Source of the DNA: Parafrankia discariae
GTDB taxonomy: Bacteria > Actinomycetota > Actinomycetes > Frankiales > Frankiaceae
Length of the DNA: 64,000 nt
Reading direction: 5' to 3'
Assembly: GCF_000373365.1 (NCBI RefSeq)
Contig: NZ_KB891241.1
Location: forward strand, 124,001-188,000
In this document: positions 52,302-61,467 of the stretch, in pieces
How the letters are laid out: the number at the start of each line of letters is the position of its first letter
Position numbering within the stretch: position 1 is the first letter of the stretch
Position numbers and translations under genes: made by a program
The notes under the pieces: model-generated
What the model was told of the DNA's origin: nothing
Database searches by the model: none
Seen by the model: only the letters and a program-made list of their open reading frames with translations

Positions 52302-54851
52302 GTGGGTGCCGCCCTCATCACGCTTCTCGTCCTGCTTCTCCTCGCCGTCAGCGGTCTGACACTGGTTCTGCTGCGCCTGGTACGGGCCGGTGGGCTGGGC
52401 GTGAGAGCCCGCGTCGACGATCTCACCGAGGTTCGGTCCTCCCGCGACGGCGAGTCGTCACCGGACGGCGGCCCTGGGGGAGACCCGAGGCCACTCGCGC
52501 CGAGCCCGTTGGCTTCCCCGGTCCCACACAGCGGGCCGGAGCCGGCCGTGCCGGCTTCGGAGGCCGTTCCGGAGCCGACCGTCGACTCTCCGGCCGCGAC
52601 AGGTCCCGCGGATCCCGGATCGAGCAGCCCGGCCCCGGGCACACCCGGGCCGGTCGCGTCCGGGCCCGAGGGCTCCGCCGCGGCCGGCGCTGAGCTGGCC
52701 GGTACTGGTGCCGAGCTGGCTGGCTCCGAGCTGAGCGGTTCCGAGCTGAGCGGTTTCGAGCACGGTGCTTCCGGGACTTCCGAGTCGGGGAGACCCGCGG
52801 CCGTGGGTTCCGGCACCGGGTCCGGCGAACTGGCCGGCGCGGACCCGACGCCGACGCCGACCGTGACAGCGACGCCTTCCGCGACCGTGACGGTGACCGG
52901 GGCGAAGGTACCGACCCCACCGGCGACATCCGGTCCGTCCGCGGAACCGGGCTCGACCTCACCGGTTCGGAAGGGAACGACCCCGGGCACCGACGGCCCC
53001 GCCGCCCACGCGGCCACTGCGATCGAAACGCCCGAGTCCGAGATCACGTCGGCGATTTCCGCGCCCGGGACGACGGGCGGCGGGACTATCGAAGCCGGGA
53101 CCGTCCGAGATGTGACGGCTGACGCCGGAACCACCGGAACCGGTGCCGACGATGTGCGGCCGGAGCCGGCGATCGCCGGTGCTGATCCCGGTTTGATCGG
53201 CGGTGCCGCGGTCGGTGCCGCCCGGGTCGAGCTCGCGCGGATCTCGACGATGGTCGCGGACCTCCGCCGGGAGGCACGCGACGTCGAGGAGGAGGCCGAG
53301 CGGATCCGGCGCCGGGCCGAGCAGGACGCCGTGGAGCAGACGGCGCGGGTGCGGCGGGAGGCCGAGCAGATCCGCCGGCACGCAGAGGAGGCCGCCGCGG
53401 CGATCAGGGAACGGGCGGTCGCGGACGCGGAGCTGCGGGCGTCGCGGGCGGAGGCGGCCGCCCGCGAGGTGATCCACGCGGAGCGCGAGCAGATCCGCGC
53501 CGAGCTCGACGAGGACCTGCGCACCCAGCGGACCGAGCTGCGTGGTTGGGACAGCCGGCTCACCCAGCGCGAGCAGCGGGTCGCCGACCAGGCCACCGGC
53601 GTGGAGGAGCGGCTGCGCCGGCTGGAGACCCGGGAGACCGAGATGGCCGTCCGCGAGGCCGGTCTGGACAGCCGTGAGTCGGATCTCGGCGAGCTGGAGG
53701 AGGCCCGGCGGCGCGAGCTGGAGCGGGTGGCGGGCCTGACCTCGACGGAGGCCCGGACCGAGCTGGTCAAGGTGGTCGAGGACCAGGCCAGGTTGGACGC
53801 CGCCGTCCGGGTGCGTGACATCGAGGCCCGGGCGGAGGAGGAGGCCGAGGACCGGGCGCGCCGGATCGTCACCCTGGCCATCCAGCGGGTCGCCTCGGAC
53901 CAGACCGCCGAGTCCGTGGTGTCGGTGCTGCACCTGCCCAGCGACGAGATGAAGGGCCGCATCATCGGGCGCGAGGGCCGTAACATCCGCGCCTTCGAGT
54001 CCGTGACCGGCGTCAACGTGCTCATCGACGACACCCCGGAGGCGGTGCTGCTGAGCTGCTTCGATCCCGTGCGGCGGGAGATGGGGCGGATCACGCTGGC
54101 GGCGCTGGTGTCGGACGGTCGCATCCACCCGCACCGGATCGAGGAGGAGTACGCCCGGGCCGAGCGTGAGGTCGCCGCGAAGTGCGTGCGCGCCGGCGAG
54201 GACGCTCTGATCGACGTCGGCATCGCCGAGATGCATCCCGAGCTGATCAATTTGTTGGGCCGGCTCCGCTACCGCACCAGCTACGGGCAGAACGTGCTCG
54301 CGCACCTCGTCGAGAGCGCCCACCTGGCCGGGATCATGGCGGCCGAGCTGCGGCTGCCCCCGGCGATCGCGAAGCGCGGCACGCTCCTGCACGATCTCGG
54401 CAAGGCGTTGACACATGAGGTGGAAGGCTCGCACGCGATCGTCGGCGCGGAGATCGCCCGCCGCTACGGCGAGCACGAGGACGTCGTCCACGCCATCGAG
54501 GCGCATCACAACGAGGTCGAGCCGCGCTCCATCGGGGCGGTGCTGACCCAGGCCGCGGACCAGATCTCCGGCGGGCGTCCCGGGGCGCGTCGGGACAGCC
54601 TCGAGTCCTACGTCAAGCGCCTGGAGCGCATCGAGCAGATCGCCGCCGAGCGTCCCGGGGTGGAGAAGGTCTTCGCCATGCAGGCCGGCCGGGAGGTGCG
54701 GGTGATGGTCGTGCCCGAGCTGGTCGACGACGTGGCCGCCCACCTGCTCGCCCGGGACGTCGCCAAGCAGATCGAGGACGAGCTCACCTACCCGGGCCAG
54801 ATCCGGGTCACCGTGGTCCGCGAGACCCGCGCCGTCGGCATGGCACGCTAG
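52302..54851 (+). CDS. rny: Ribonuclease Y with very long N-terminal linker
   Basis: RNase Y is a membrane-anchored endoribonuclease that starts mRNA decay. It has 849 residues; typical members have about 520. Order: one N-terminal transmembrane helix (3-25), then a roughly 280-residue Pro/Ser/Thr/Ala/Gly/Glu-rich segment (30-310) not known from the family. A charged coiled coil follows (about 310-540), then the KH domain (MKGRIIGREGRNIRAFESVTG, near 550) and the HD domain (LLHDLGKA and AIEAHHNEVEPRS, about 690-740). GTG at 52302 has GGAGGAG at 5 nt. It is monocistronic and converges on the glu operon. Confidence 0.93.
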   Translation: MGAALITLLVLLLLAVSGLTLVLLRLVRAGGLGVRARVDDLTEVRSSRDGESSPDGGPGGDPRPLAPSPLASPVPHSGPEPAVPASEAVPEPTVDSPAATGPADPGSSSPAPGTPGPVASGPEGSAAAGAELAGTGAELAGSELSGSELSGFEHGASGTSESGRPAAVGSGTGSGELAGADPTPTPTVTATPSATVTVTGAKVPTPPATSGPSAEPGSTSPVRKGTTPGTDGPAAHAATAIETPESEITSAISAPGTTGGGTIEAGTVRDVTADAGTTGTGADDVRPEPAIAGADPGLIGGAAVGAARVELARISTMVADLRREARDVEEEAERIRRRAEQDAVEQTARVRREAEQIRRHAEEAAAAIRERAVADAELRASRAEAAAREVIHAEREQIRAELDEDLRTQRTELRGWDSRLTQREQRVADQATGVEERLRRLETRETEMAVREAGLDSRESDLGELEEARRRELERVAGLTSTEARTELVKVVEDQARLDAAVRVRDIEARAEEEAEDRARRIVTLAIQRVASDQTAESVVSVLHLPSDEMKGRIIGREGRNIRAFESVTGVNVLIDDTPEAVLLSCFDPVRREMGRITLAALVSDGRIHPHRIEEEYARAEREVAAKCVRAGEDALIDVGIAEMHPELINLLGRLRYRTSYGQNVLAHLVESAHLAGIMAAELRLPPAIAKRGTLLHDLGKALTHEVEGSHAIVGAEIARRYGEHEDVVHAIEAHHNEVEPRSIGAVLTQAADQISGGRPGARRDSLESYVKRLERIEQIAAERPGVEKVFAMQAGREVRVMVVPELVDDVAAHLLARDVAKQIEDELTYPGQIRVTVVRETRAVGMAR

Positions 54852-54872
54852 CCACCGCCGTCGCGGCGGTGG
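54852..54872. terminator. Hairpin between convergent rny and the glu operon
   Basis: An 8-bp perfect stem (CCACCGCC and complement) with a 5-nt loop begins at the rny stop codon. It may terminate either strand. It is followed by GGCATCGG-type short repeats (54880-54910). Confidence 0.5.
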
Positions 54873-54926
54873 GTTGGTCGGGCATCGGCATTGGGCATCG
54901 GGCGTCGGGCGGTCGGCCGGCCCGGG

Positions 54927-55799
54927 TCAGCTCCGGCTGGCCGCGACGGGGCCGGCGGCGTCGGCGGCGTCCAGCAGGATGGGCGCGGAGCTGCCGAGGC
55001 GGTGGGCCTGGCGCCGCTCCAGCCAACGCGCGGTCAGCGACAGCGACAGGTTCACGATGATGTACATGACGGCCAGCACGGTGTACACGGGCAGGGCGTA
55101 GCGGCCGCCCAGGAACTCGACCGCGGACCGGCCCTGCCGCAGCAGCTCGGTGTACCCGATGACGAAGCCCAGCGAGGTGTCCTTCAGCAGCGTGACGAGC
55201 TGGCTGACCAGCGTCGGGCTCATCCGGCGCACGGCCTGCGGGAACTGGATCAGAGTGAAGATCTGGGTGCCGCGCAGGCCGAGCGCCGCCGCGGCCTCCG
55301 TCTGGCCCTTGTCGATGGACTGGATGCCCGCGCGGAAGATCTCGCTGAGCACGGCTCCGTTGTAGGCGGTCAGGCCGATCACGAGCGCCCAGAACGCCGA
55401 GAGGTTGACGCCGAGCTGCGGCAGGCCCAGGTAGGCGAAGAAGATCAGCATCAGCAGCGGCAGGCCGCGCAGCATCTCCACGACCGCCGCGGCCGGGACG
55501 CTGACCAGCCGGCGGTCCGACTGGCGGGCGAACGCGAGCGTGGTTCCCACCGCGACGGCGAGCACCATGCCGGTCGCGGCGGCGCGCAGCGTGTCGAGCA
55601 GGCCCTCCCACAGCAGCGTCCGCAGGTCGGGCTCGTCGAAGAAGACGCTCCACACCTCGCCGTCGAGCTGGCCCTTGTCCGACAGGCGGAGCACGGCGAG
55701 GACGACGAGTGCCGCCACCGCGGCGACCGCCACCACGCTCGCGATCAGAATGCGGCGCCGGCCCCGCGGGCCGGGGGGATCCGACAGCACGATGCTCAT
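54927..55799 (-). CDS. gluD: Amino-acid ABC transporter permease (GluD-type)
   Basis: One of two membrane subunits of a glutamate-type importer. It has 290 residues and five to six transmembrane helices. The His/Glu/Met permease motif is EAAAALGLRGTQIFTLIQFPQAVRR (the EAA loop that touches the ATPase). A 45-residue stretch with one extra helix at the N-terminus precedes the conserved permease fold. Its start overlaps the end of the preceding permease gene by 4 bp. The last 20 residues are Ala-rich and variable. Confidence 0.92.
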   Translation of the reverse strand: MSIVLSDPPGPRGRRRILIASVVAVAAVAALVVLAVLRLSDKGQLDGEVWSVFFDEPDLRTLLWEGLLDTLRAAATGMVLAVAVGTTLAFARQSDRRLVSVPAAAVVEMLRGLPLLMLIFFAYLGLPQLGVNLSAFWALVIGLTAYNGAVLSEIFRAGIQSIDKGQTEAAAALGLRGTQIFTLIQFPQAVRRMSPTLVSQLVTLLKDTSLGFVIGYTELLRQGRSAVEFLGGRYALPVYTVLAVMYIIVNLSLSLTARWLERRQAHRLGSSAPILLDAADAAGPVAASRS

Positions 55800-56368
55800 C
55801 GCGGGGTCCTCGTCAGCCGTCGTTCGGTGAGGCCGACCGCCCAGGCCAGGGACAGCGTCAGCACCAGGTAGCAGACGATGCCGGCGAGCAGGACGGCGAT
55901 GACGTCACCGGGGTTCGCGGTGGTCAGCCGCTGACTGATCCCGGTCAGCTCCTGGACGCCGAACGCGGCGGCGATGGAGGTGTTGCGGATCAGCGCGCTG
56001 CCGACGCTGCCCAGCGGCTGGACCACGTTGCGGAACGCCTGTGGCAGCACGACGAGCCGCAGCGTCTGCGAGAAGGTCAGGCCCAGGGCCCGCGCGGCCT
56101 CCGCCTGGCCCGCGTCGACGCCGTTCACCCCGGAGCGCACGGCCTCGCAGACCAGCGCGGTGTGGTAGATCGTCAGCGCCATGACGGCGAACGTGAAGTA
56201 GCTGAAGACGATGTCGACCTGCGGCAGTACGAAGACCACGAAGAAGAACACGATGGTCAGCGGCGTGTTGCGGACGGTCTCCACGTAGGCCGTCCCCGCC
56301 CAGCGCAGCGGCGGGACCGGGCTGACCCGCATGGCCGCGAGGGCGGTCCCGAGGATCAGCGCGGCCAC
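55796..56368 (-). CDS. gluC: Amino-acid ABC transporter permease (GluC-type), start unclear
   Basis: Second permease. From the first ordinary start codon (GTG, 56368) 190 residues are encoded, including the EAA loop EAARALGLTFSQTLRLVVLPQAFRN. This GTG falls in the middle of the first transmembrane helix. The same frame continues upstream with good permease sequence (NLDIFREGFIQTLRLSLFAA, up to about 56460) but has no ATG, GTG or TTG before the stop of the binding-protein gene at 56597, which is in the same frame. The true start may be a non-standard codon, or there may be a sequencing or real lesion. Family members have about 215-230 residues. Confidence 0.8.
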   Translation of the reverse strand: MAALILGTALAAMRVSPVPPLRWAGTAYVETVRNTPLTIVFFFVVFVLPQVDIVFSYFTFAVMALTIYHTALVCEAVRSGVNGVDAGQAEAARALGLTFSQTLRLVVLPQAFRNVVQPLGSVGSALIRNTSIAAAFGVQELTGISQRLTTANPGDVIAVLLAGIVCYLVLTLSLAWAVGLTERRLTRTPR

Positions 56369-56596
56369 GGCTGCGAACAGGCTCAGCCGAAGCGTCTGGA
56401 TGAACCCCTCGCGGAAGATGTCGAGGTTGTCGAGGACGGCGTCGATGTGCGACCACCCGTAGTCAGCTCGATGTTCGGATCGTTGCTCCGGGCACCCGGC
56501 CAGCCACGCGGTCTCGGTGGGAGGCCGGGCGCCCAGCGTCAGCGCCCGGCGTGCCGGGCTCTGATGATCAGTCTGAGGAGCAGGAGACGCGGGAGA

Positions 56597-57577
56597 TCAG
56601 GAGGTGTAGCGGTCCACCACGGGAGGCGTGGGCATGTCCGGCTCGACCTTGCCGATCGTGTCCTTGTAGGCGGCCTCGTACCGACCGTCGGTGTACGCCG
56701 CCGTGAGCGTGTCGTTGATGAACGCGCGGAACTGGTCGTCGCCCTTGGCGAGGCCGATGCCGTAGGGCTCCGTGCTGAACGGCTCGCCGACCAGCTTGAA
56801 GGCGCCCGGGTCGGAGTTCATCAGGCCGAGCAGGATCGCGTTGTCGGTGGTGACCGCGTCCACCTGGCCGGCCTTGAGCGCCTCGGCGCACTTGCTGTAG
56901 ACGTCGAACAGGGTCAGCTCGGCGTCCGGCGCCTCCGTGCGGATGCGCTCGGCCGGGGTGGAGCCGCTCACCGAGCAGACCTTCTTGCCCGCGAGCGTGT
57001 CCTTCCCGGTGATGGCGGTCTCCCCGGCCCGCACCATAAGCGTCTGACCGGCCACGTAGTACGGGCCGGCGAAGTCGACGACCTGCTTGCGCTTGTCGTT
57101 GATGGTGTAGGTGGCCACCACCAGGTCAACGCGGTGCTGCTCGATGAACGGCTCACGGTTGGCCGAGACCGTCTCGACGAACTTGACCTTGTCCGCGGGG
57201 ATACCCAGCGCGTCGGTGATGATCTTGGCGATCTCGACGTCGAAGCCCTCCGGCTCGCCGCGCAGGTTCTTCAGGCCGAACAGCGGCTGGTCGAACTTCG
57301 TGCCGACGGTGATCGTGCCCGCCGCCTGGAGCTTGGCCATCGTGCTCCCCGCCGGGAACGTGGTGGCGGTGGCGGCGGCCGGCTCGTCGGAGCTGTCGTC
57401 GTCGCCGCAGGCGGCCAGCGCGAGCGAGCCGGCCAGTGCCGCGGCCAGTAGCAGAGCCGCGCCGCGCAACGGCCGCCGCGGGCGGGAACCCGCGGCCGCG
57501 CGGGTGGTGGACTCGGTTGTGTCGATGGCGTCCGTGGGGGCCGTTCGCCGTTTGCTACGGGTAAGCGACATGCGCAT
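56597..57577 (-). CDS. gluB: Glutamate-type substrate-binding lipoprotein
   Basis: The extracytoplasmic solute-binding protein of the importer, 326 residues. The N-terminus has a long basic region, then a hydrophobic stretch and a lipobox LAAC (Cys near residue 57), so it is lipid-anchored. The SBP family 3 fold follows: GTKFDQPLFGLKN, GFDVEIAKIITDALGI, VDLVVATYTINDKRKQVVDFAGPYY and DAVTTDNAILLGL. ATG at 57577 has AAAGGA at 8 nt; an ATG two codons later is also possible. The order ATPase, binding protein, permease, permease is the gluABCD order of corynebacteria and Streptomyces. Confidence 0.94.
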   Translation of the reverse strand: MRMSLTRSKRRTAPTDAIDTTESTTRAAAGSRPRRPLRGAALLLAAALAGSLALAACGDDDSSDEPAAATATTFPAGSTMAKLQAAGTITVGTKFDQPLFGLKNLRGEPEGFDVEIAKIITDALGIPADKVKFVETVSANREPFIEQHRVDLVVATYTINDKRKQVVDFAGPYYVAGQTLMVRAGETAITGKDTLAGKKVCSVSGSTPAERIRTEAPDAELTLFDVYSKCAEALKAGQVDAVTTDNAILLGLMNSDPGAFKLVGEPFSTEPYGIGLAKGDDQFRAFINDTLTAAYTDGRYEAAYKDTIGKVEPDMPTPPVVDRYTS

Positions 57578-57804
57578 GGGCGATCCTTTCCAGAAGTGTG
57601 ACGTCGGGATTCAGATAGCGCTTTCCGCGGCTACCGACCGCATCGCCGTAGGGGTGTTCGGTCCCACGATTCCAGCGGATGTGGCCGGCGAGTATCGGCT
57701 CCGCGACAGGCCGCCGAATCCGATCACGAACCGGCCGGGTCGGCTCCGGATCACGCCAGACCCCGGCGACGAGCCCGTTTCCGTCGGGTCGGGTCGCGTC
57801 GGGC

Positions 57805-57834
57805 GGATCCCACCGGGTCGGATCCCACCGGGTC
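57805..57834. repeat. 15-bp tandem duplication at the gluA stop codon
   Basis: GGATCCCACCGGGTC occurs at 57805-57819 and 57820-57834, perfectly. The second copy covers two of the three bases of the minus-strand stop (57833-57835). The remaining gluA-gluB spacer (57578-57804) shows nothing else. Confidence 0.9.
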
Positions 57835-58567
57835 AATGAGTGAGGACCTTTGCCAGGAAGTCGGCGGCGCGCTCACTCGCCGGCGCGGCGAAAAAGGTCT
57901 TCGGTGGGGCCACCTCGAGCAGTCGGCCGTCGGCCATGAACACCACGCGGTCGGCCGCCGAGCGGGCGAACCCCATCTCGTGCGTCACCACGATCATCGT
58001 CATACCGGACGCCGCCAGCGACCGCATGACGTCCAGAACCTCCTGGATCATCTCCGGGTCGAGCGCCGAGGTCGGCTCGTCGAAGAGCATCAGCTTCGGC
58101 TCCATCGCCAGCGCCCGGGCGATGGCCGCCCGCTGCTGCTGGCCGCCGGAGAGCTGGCGTGGGAGCCGGTCGGCCTTGTCCGCGATGCCGACGCGCTCCA
58201 ACAGCGCCCGGGCCTTCTCCTCGGCCTCGGCGCGCCGGACACCGTTCACCCTGCGCGGGCCGAGCGTGATGTTGTCCAGGATCGTGCGGTGCGCGAACAG
58301 GTTGAACGACTGGAACACCATGCCGACCTGGGCGCGCATGCGGGCCAGCTCCCGGCCCTCGGCGGGCAGTGGGTGGCCGTCGAACGTGATGCGGCCCTCG
58401 TCGATGGTCTCCAGGCGGTTGACGCACCGGCACAGCGTGGACTTTCCCGAGCCGGAGGGGCCGATGACGCACACGACCTCACCGGCGTCGACCGCCAGGT
58501 TGATGTCGTTCAGGACACGGTTCTTCCCGAACGACTTACTGACACCTTCCAAGGTCACCAGTGGCAT
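57833..58567 (-). CDS. gluA: Amino-acid ABC transporter ATP-binding protein (GluA-type)
   Basis: The ATPase of the importer, 244 residues. Walker A is GPSGSGKST, the Q-loop lies in MVFQSFNLFAHRT, the signature is LSGGQQQRAAIARALA, Walker B is LMLFDEPTSALDPEM and the switch His is in VVTHEMGFA. ATG at 58567 has GGGAGGG at 5 nt and matches the family start (MPLVTLEGVSKSFG); in-frame starts upstream would add Arg-rich non-conserved sequence. First gene of the glu operon. Confidence 0.96.
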   Translation of the reverse strand: MPLVTLEGVSKSFGKNRVLNDINLAVDAGEVVCVIGPSGSGKSTLCRCVNRLETIDEGRITFDGHPLPAEGRELARMRAQVGMVFQSFNLFAHRTILDNITLGPRRVNGVRRAEAEEKARALLERVGIADKADRLPRQLSGGQQQRAAIARALAMEPKLMLFDEPTSALDPEMIQEVLDVMRSLAASGMTMIVVTHEMGFARSAADRVVFMADGRLLEVAPPKTFFAAPASERAADFLAKVLTH

Positions 58568-58957
58568 GCGGCCCTCCCGGCTCTTGTGGTCGACGGGAGG
58601 CGGGCGGATGCGGCCGCGACGGAGACGCCGGAAATCACGGCACCTGGATAGGCGGCGGCGAGTGGACGGCCTGAGGAGCACGGCTGACCGGAAGCGCGTG
58701 ACCGACCTGGAGTGCACGACCGACCGGAATCGCGGGACGGACGGGCCTGAACGGGTTCCGGCCATCGCATCATGGTCGTGAACATTTTCGAATGCTACGC
58801 CCCGATCATCCGCGCTGGCGGTGTCCGCTCGGTGGTTTTACCTGTCGGGAACAGGATGTACCACGGGTGCGGCACGCCCGGTGGCGGTCCTGACGCACCC
58901 GGCACGTTCCGGGGCGAAGCGTCGATGCGCCGCGGACGTGCGACAGGCGCCAGCCTG

Positions 58958-59013
58958 CCCTGTCGCCCTGTCGCCCTGTCGCCCTGTCGCCCTGTCGCCC
59001 TGTCGCCCTGTCG
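58958..59013. repeat. Seven tandem copies of CCCTGTCG
   Basis: Seven perfect, uninterrupted octamers (56 bp), 82 bp before the miaB start. A reverse-complement partial copy, CGACAGG, sits at 58941-58947 and could pair with any unit. Confidence 0.97.
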
Positions 59014-59083
59014 TCTCGTCGGCCGATGGCACGGTTCGCAGGGGTCGGTCCCGGCGTGTCGAACGGTGTCCGGACGCGGGCCG

Positions 59084-59095
59084 TAGGCTGGGCGG
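59084..59095 (+). promoter_or_regulatory. -10-like TAGGCT, leaderless promoter of miaB
   Basis: TAGGCT (59084-59089) is 6 nt before GTG 59096; no ribosome binding site is present. Confidence 0.6.
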
Positions 59096-60625
59096 GTGAG
59101 TGGCCGTAGCTACCAGGTCCGGACCTTCGGCTGTCAGATGAACGTGCACGACTCCGAACGGCTGGCCGGCCTCCTCGAGTCCGCCGGCTACGTTCCGGCC
59201 CCGGAGGGGTCCGACGCCGACGTCGTCGTGTTCAACACCTGCGCCGTCCGGGAGAACGCCGACAACCGGTTGTACGGAAACCTCGGTCATCTGTACCCGG
59301 CGAAGAAGAGCAACCCGGCGATGCAGATCGCGGTGGGTGGCTGTCTGGCGCAGAAGGACCGGTCGGTGATCCTGGACCGCGCGCCCTGGGTCGACGTCGT
59401 GTTCGGCACCCACAACATCCACCGGCTGCCGGTGCTGCTCGAACGGGCCCGGCACAACTCCGCCGCCCAGGTGGAGATCGCCGAGGCGCTCGAGGTCTTC
59501 CCGAGTAGCCTGCCGGCCCGCCGGGCCAGCCATCACTCGGCGTGGGTCAGCATCAGTGTGGGCTGCGACAACACCTGCACCTTCTGCATCGTGCCGAGCC
59601 TGCGCGGCGGCGAGCGCGACCGGCGCCCCGGCGACGTCCTGGCCGAGGTGGAGGCGCTGGTCGCCGAGGGCGCGCTGGAGATAACGCTGCTCGGCCAGAA
59701 CGTGAACTCCTACGGGCGCTCACTGGGCGACCCGGGGGCGTTCGCGAAGCTGCTGCGCGCGTGCGGGCGGGTCGACGGGCTGGAACGGGTCCGTTTCACC
59801 TCGCCGCATCCCCGCGACTTCACCGATGACGTCATCGAGGCCATGGCGCAGACGCCGAACGTCTGCCCACAGCTGCACATGCCGCTGCAGTCGGGGTCGG
59901 ACGCGGTGCTGCGCCGGATGCGGCGCAGCTACCGCCGGGAGCGTTTCCTCGGCATCGTCGAGCGGGTCCGCGCGGCCATGCCGGACGCCGCGATCAGCAC
60001 CGACATCATCGTCGGGTTCCCGGGGGAGACCGAGGCCGACTTCGCCGACACCCTGGACGTCGTCCGCACCGCGCGTTTCGCCGGGGCGTTCACCTTCAAG
60101 TACTCCCCCCGTCCCGGCACGCCCGCGGCCGAGATGGACGGCGCGGTCGATCCCGCCGTGGTCTCCGAGCGCTACGGGCGGCTCGCGAGCCTGCAGGACG
60201 AGATGTCGTGGGCGGAGAACCGGGCGCAGGTCGGGCGTCGGGTCGAGATCGTCGTGGCCGAGGGGGAGGGCCGCAAGGACTCCGCCACCGGCCGGCTCTC
60301 CGGCCGCGCCCGCGACGGCCGCCTCGTCCACCTGCTGGTGACCGGGCCGCACGCGCAGGACGGGCTCGTCCGGCCGGGCGATGTCGTCGAGACCGTGGTG
60401 ACCAGGGGCGCGCCGCACCACCTGACGGCGGACGGCCCGCTGCTCGCCCACCGCCGCACCCGCGCCGGCGACGCCTGGGCCGCCGGCCGCGCCATCGCCG
60501 GTGACACCGGGCCCGCCGGCACTGGTGCCGGTGACACCGGTGCCGGCGACACCGGGCGTCCGGGCGGTCCCGCGGTCTCCCTGGGGATGCCGCAGCTGCG
60601 CCCGAGCGCCCCCGCCGCGCGGTGA
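59096..60625 (+). CDS. miaB: tRNA-2-methylthio-N6-dimethylallyladenosine synthase MiaB
   Basis: Radical-SAM enzyme that methylthiolates i6A37 of tRNAs, working after MiaA, encoded downstream. It has 509 residues. Auxiliary-cluster cysteines lie in [16 protein letters not shown] and VGGCLAQ; the SAM triad is CDNTCTFC (about residues 156-163). [10 protein letters not shown] and [14 protein letters not shown] are MiaB-specific, and a TRAM domain follows near 380. The C-terminal 50 residues carry GDTG repeats (bases 60499-60561) absent from the family. The stop overlaps the next gene (GTGA). Confidence 0.96.
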   Translation: MSGRSYQVRTFGCQMNVHDSERLAGLLESAGYVPAPEGSDADVVVFNTCAVRENADNRLYGNLGHLYPAKKSNPAMQIAVGGCLAQKDRSVILDRAPWVDVVFGTHNIHRLPVLLERARHNSAAQVEIAEALEVFPSSLPARRASHHSAWVSISVGCDNTCTFCIVPSLRGGERDRRPGDVLAEVEALVAEGALEITLLGQNVNSYGRSLGDPGAFAKLLRACGRVDGLERVRFTSPHPRDFTDDVIEAMAQTPNVCPQLHMPLQSGSDAVLRRMRRSYRRERFLGIVERVRAAMPDAAISTDIIVGFPGETEADFADTLDVVRTARFAGAFTFKYSPRPGTPAAEMDGAVDPAVVSERYGRLASLQDEMSWAENRAQVGRRVEIVVAEGEGRKDSATGRLSGRARDGRLVHLLVTGPHAQDGLVRPGDVVETVVTRGAPHHLTADGPLLAHRRTRAGDAWAAGRAIAGDTGPAGTGAGDTGAGDTGRPGGPAVSLGMPQLRPSAPAAR

Positions 60626-61467
60626 CCCTGGTCGCCGCGGCCGTCTGCCCGCATCCGCCGCTGCTCGTTCCGCAGGTCGCCGGGGTCGACCCGATCGAGG
60701 TCCGGGATCATGCCCGCGCGGCCGTCGCCCGGCTGTGCGCCCTGGCGCCCGACCACATCGTGGTCGTCGGCGACGACGCCTCGGACGCCAGCTACGACGG
60801 ATCGGCCGTCGGCACGCTGGCCGGGTTCGGGGTGGGTCTGAGCTTCCCGCTCGGGACGTCCGGCGTGGGTCCGGCTGTGCTCCCGCTGTCGCTCACCATC
60901 GGTGCCTGGCTGCTGCGCGAGGCGGGCTGGACCGGGCGGTGCTCGGCCCGCGGCGTGCCGGCGACGACCCGGCCGGCGGCCGCCGCCGCGCTCGGCGCCG
61001 ACCTCGTCGCCGCCGCGGCGGCGGACGGATTCCGGCTCGCCTTGCTGATCATGGGTGACGGCAGTGCCCGGCGGACGGTGAAGGCCCCCGGCAGCCTGGA
61101 CCCGCGGGCCGCCGCGTACGACGCCGCGGTCTCCGCCGCGCTCGCCACACTGGACGTCGCCGCGCTGCTCGCCCTGGATCCCGCGCTCGCGGCCGACCTG
61201 CTCGTGCCGGGCCGCGCGTCCTGGCAGGTCCTCGCCGGCGCGGTGCGCCGCGCGACGCCGGGGGACCCGGCCCGGTCCTGGACGAGCCTGCTCCGCTACG
61301 ACGACGCCCCGTTCGGGGTCGGCTACCTGGTCGCCGGGTGGGAGCGGGTGGACGGCGACCACGCTGTGGAAAAGCACGCCGAGGAAAACCGCGCCGAGGA
61401 AAACCGCGCGGCGGGAAGCCACGCCGACGGGCGGGAGGGGCGTGCCACCGCGCGGAGCGGCCGGTGA
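60622..61467 (+). CDS. Class III extradiol dioxygenase-like protein
   Basis: A 281-residue protein of the family with a class III extradiol dioxygenase (LigB) subunit-B-like fold, commonly encoded between miaB and miaA in actinobacteria. The N-terminus [17 protein letters not shown] carries the typical His pair; [14 protein letters not shown] and [12 protein letters not shown] follow. Metal use and reaction are unknown; an actual dioxygenase activity is not implied. The C-terminal tail (from about residue 250) is rich in Glu, Asn, Arg and His, with a repeated AEENR from a 15-bp duplication (61380-61409). GTG overlaps the miaB stop; the stop overlaps miaA (GTGA). Confidence 0.85.
   Translation: MTLVAAAVCPHPPLLVPQVAGVDPIEVRDHARAAVARLCALAPDHIVVVGDDASDASYDGSAVGTLAGFGVGLSFPLGTSGVGPAVLPLSLTIGAWLLREAGWTGRCSARGVPATTRPAAAAALGADLVAAAAADGFRLALLIMGDGSARRTVKAPGSLDPRAAAYDAAVSAALATLDVAALLALDPALAADLLVPGRASWQVLAGAVRRATPGDPARSWTSLLRYDDAPFGVGYLVAGWERVDGDHAVEKHAEENRAEENRAAGSHADGREGRATARSGR

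Larger units (their letters stand above)
58568..59095. other. 528-bp divergent spacer between gluA and miaB
   Basis: Holds a locally AT-rich stretch near 58775-58800 (GTGAACATTTTCGAATGC), probably the glu promoter region, the CCCTGTCG octamer array at 58958-59013 and the miaB promoter. No gene is supported. Confidence 0.55.

Noticed and set aside
58958-59013. Octamer array considered as a CRISPR-like array
   Set aside because: The copies are contiguous with no spacers and no cas genes are present; it is a simple tandem repeat.
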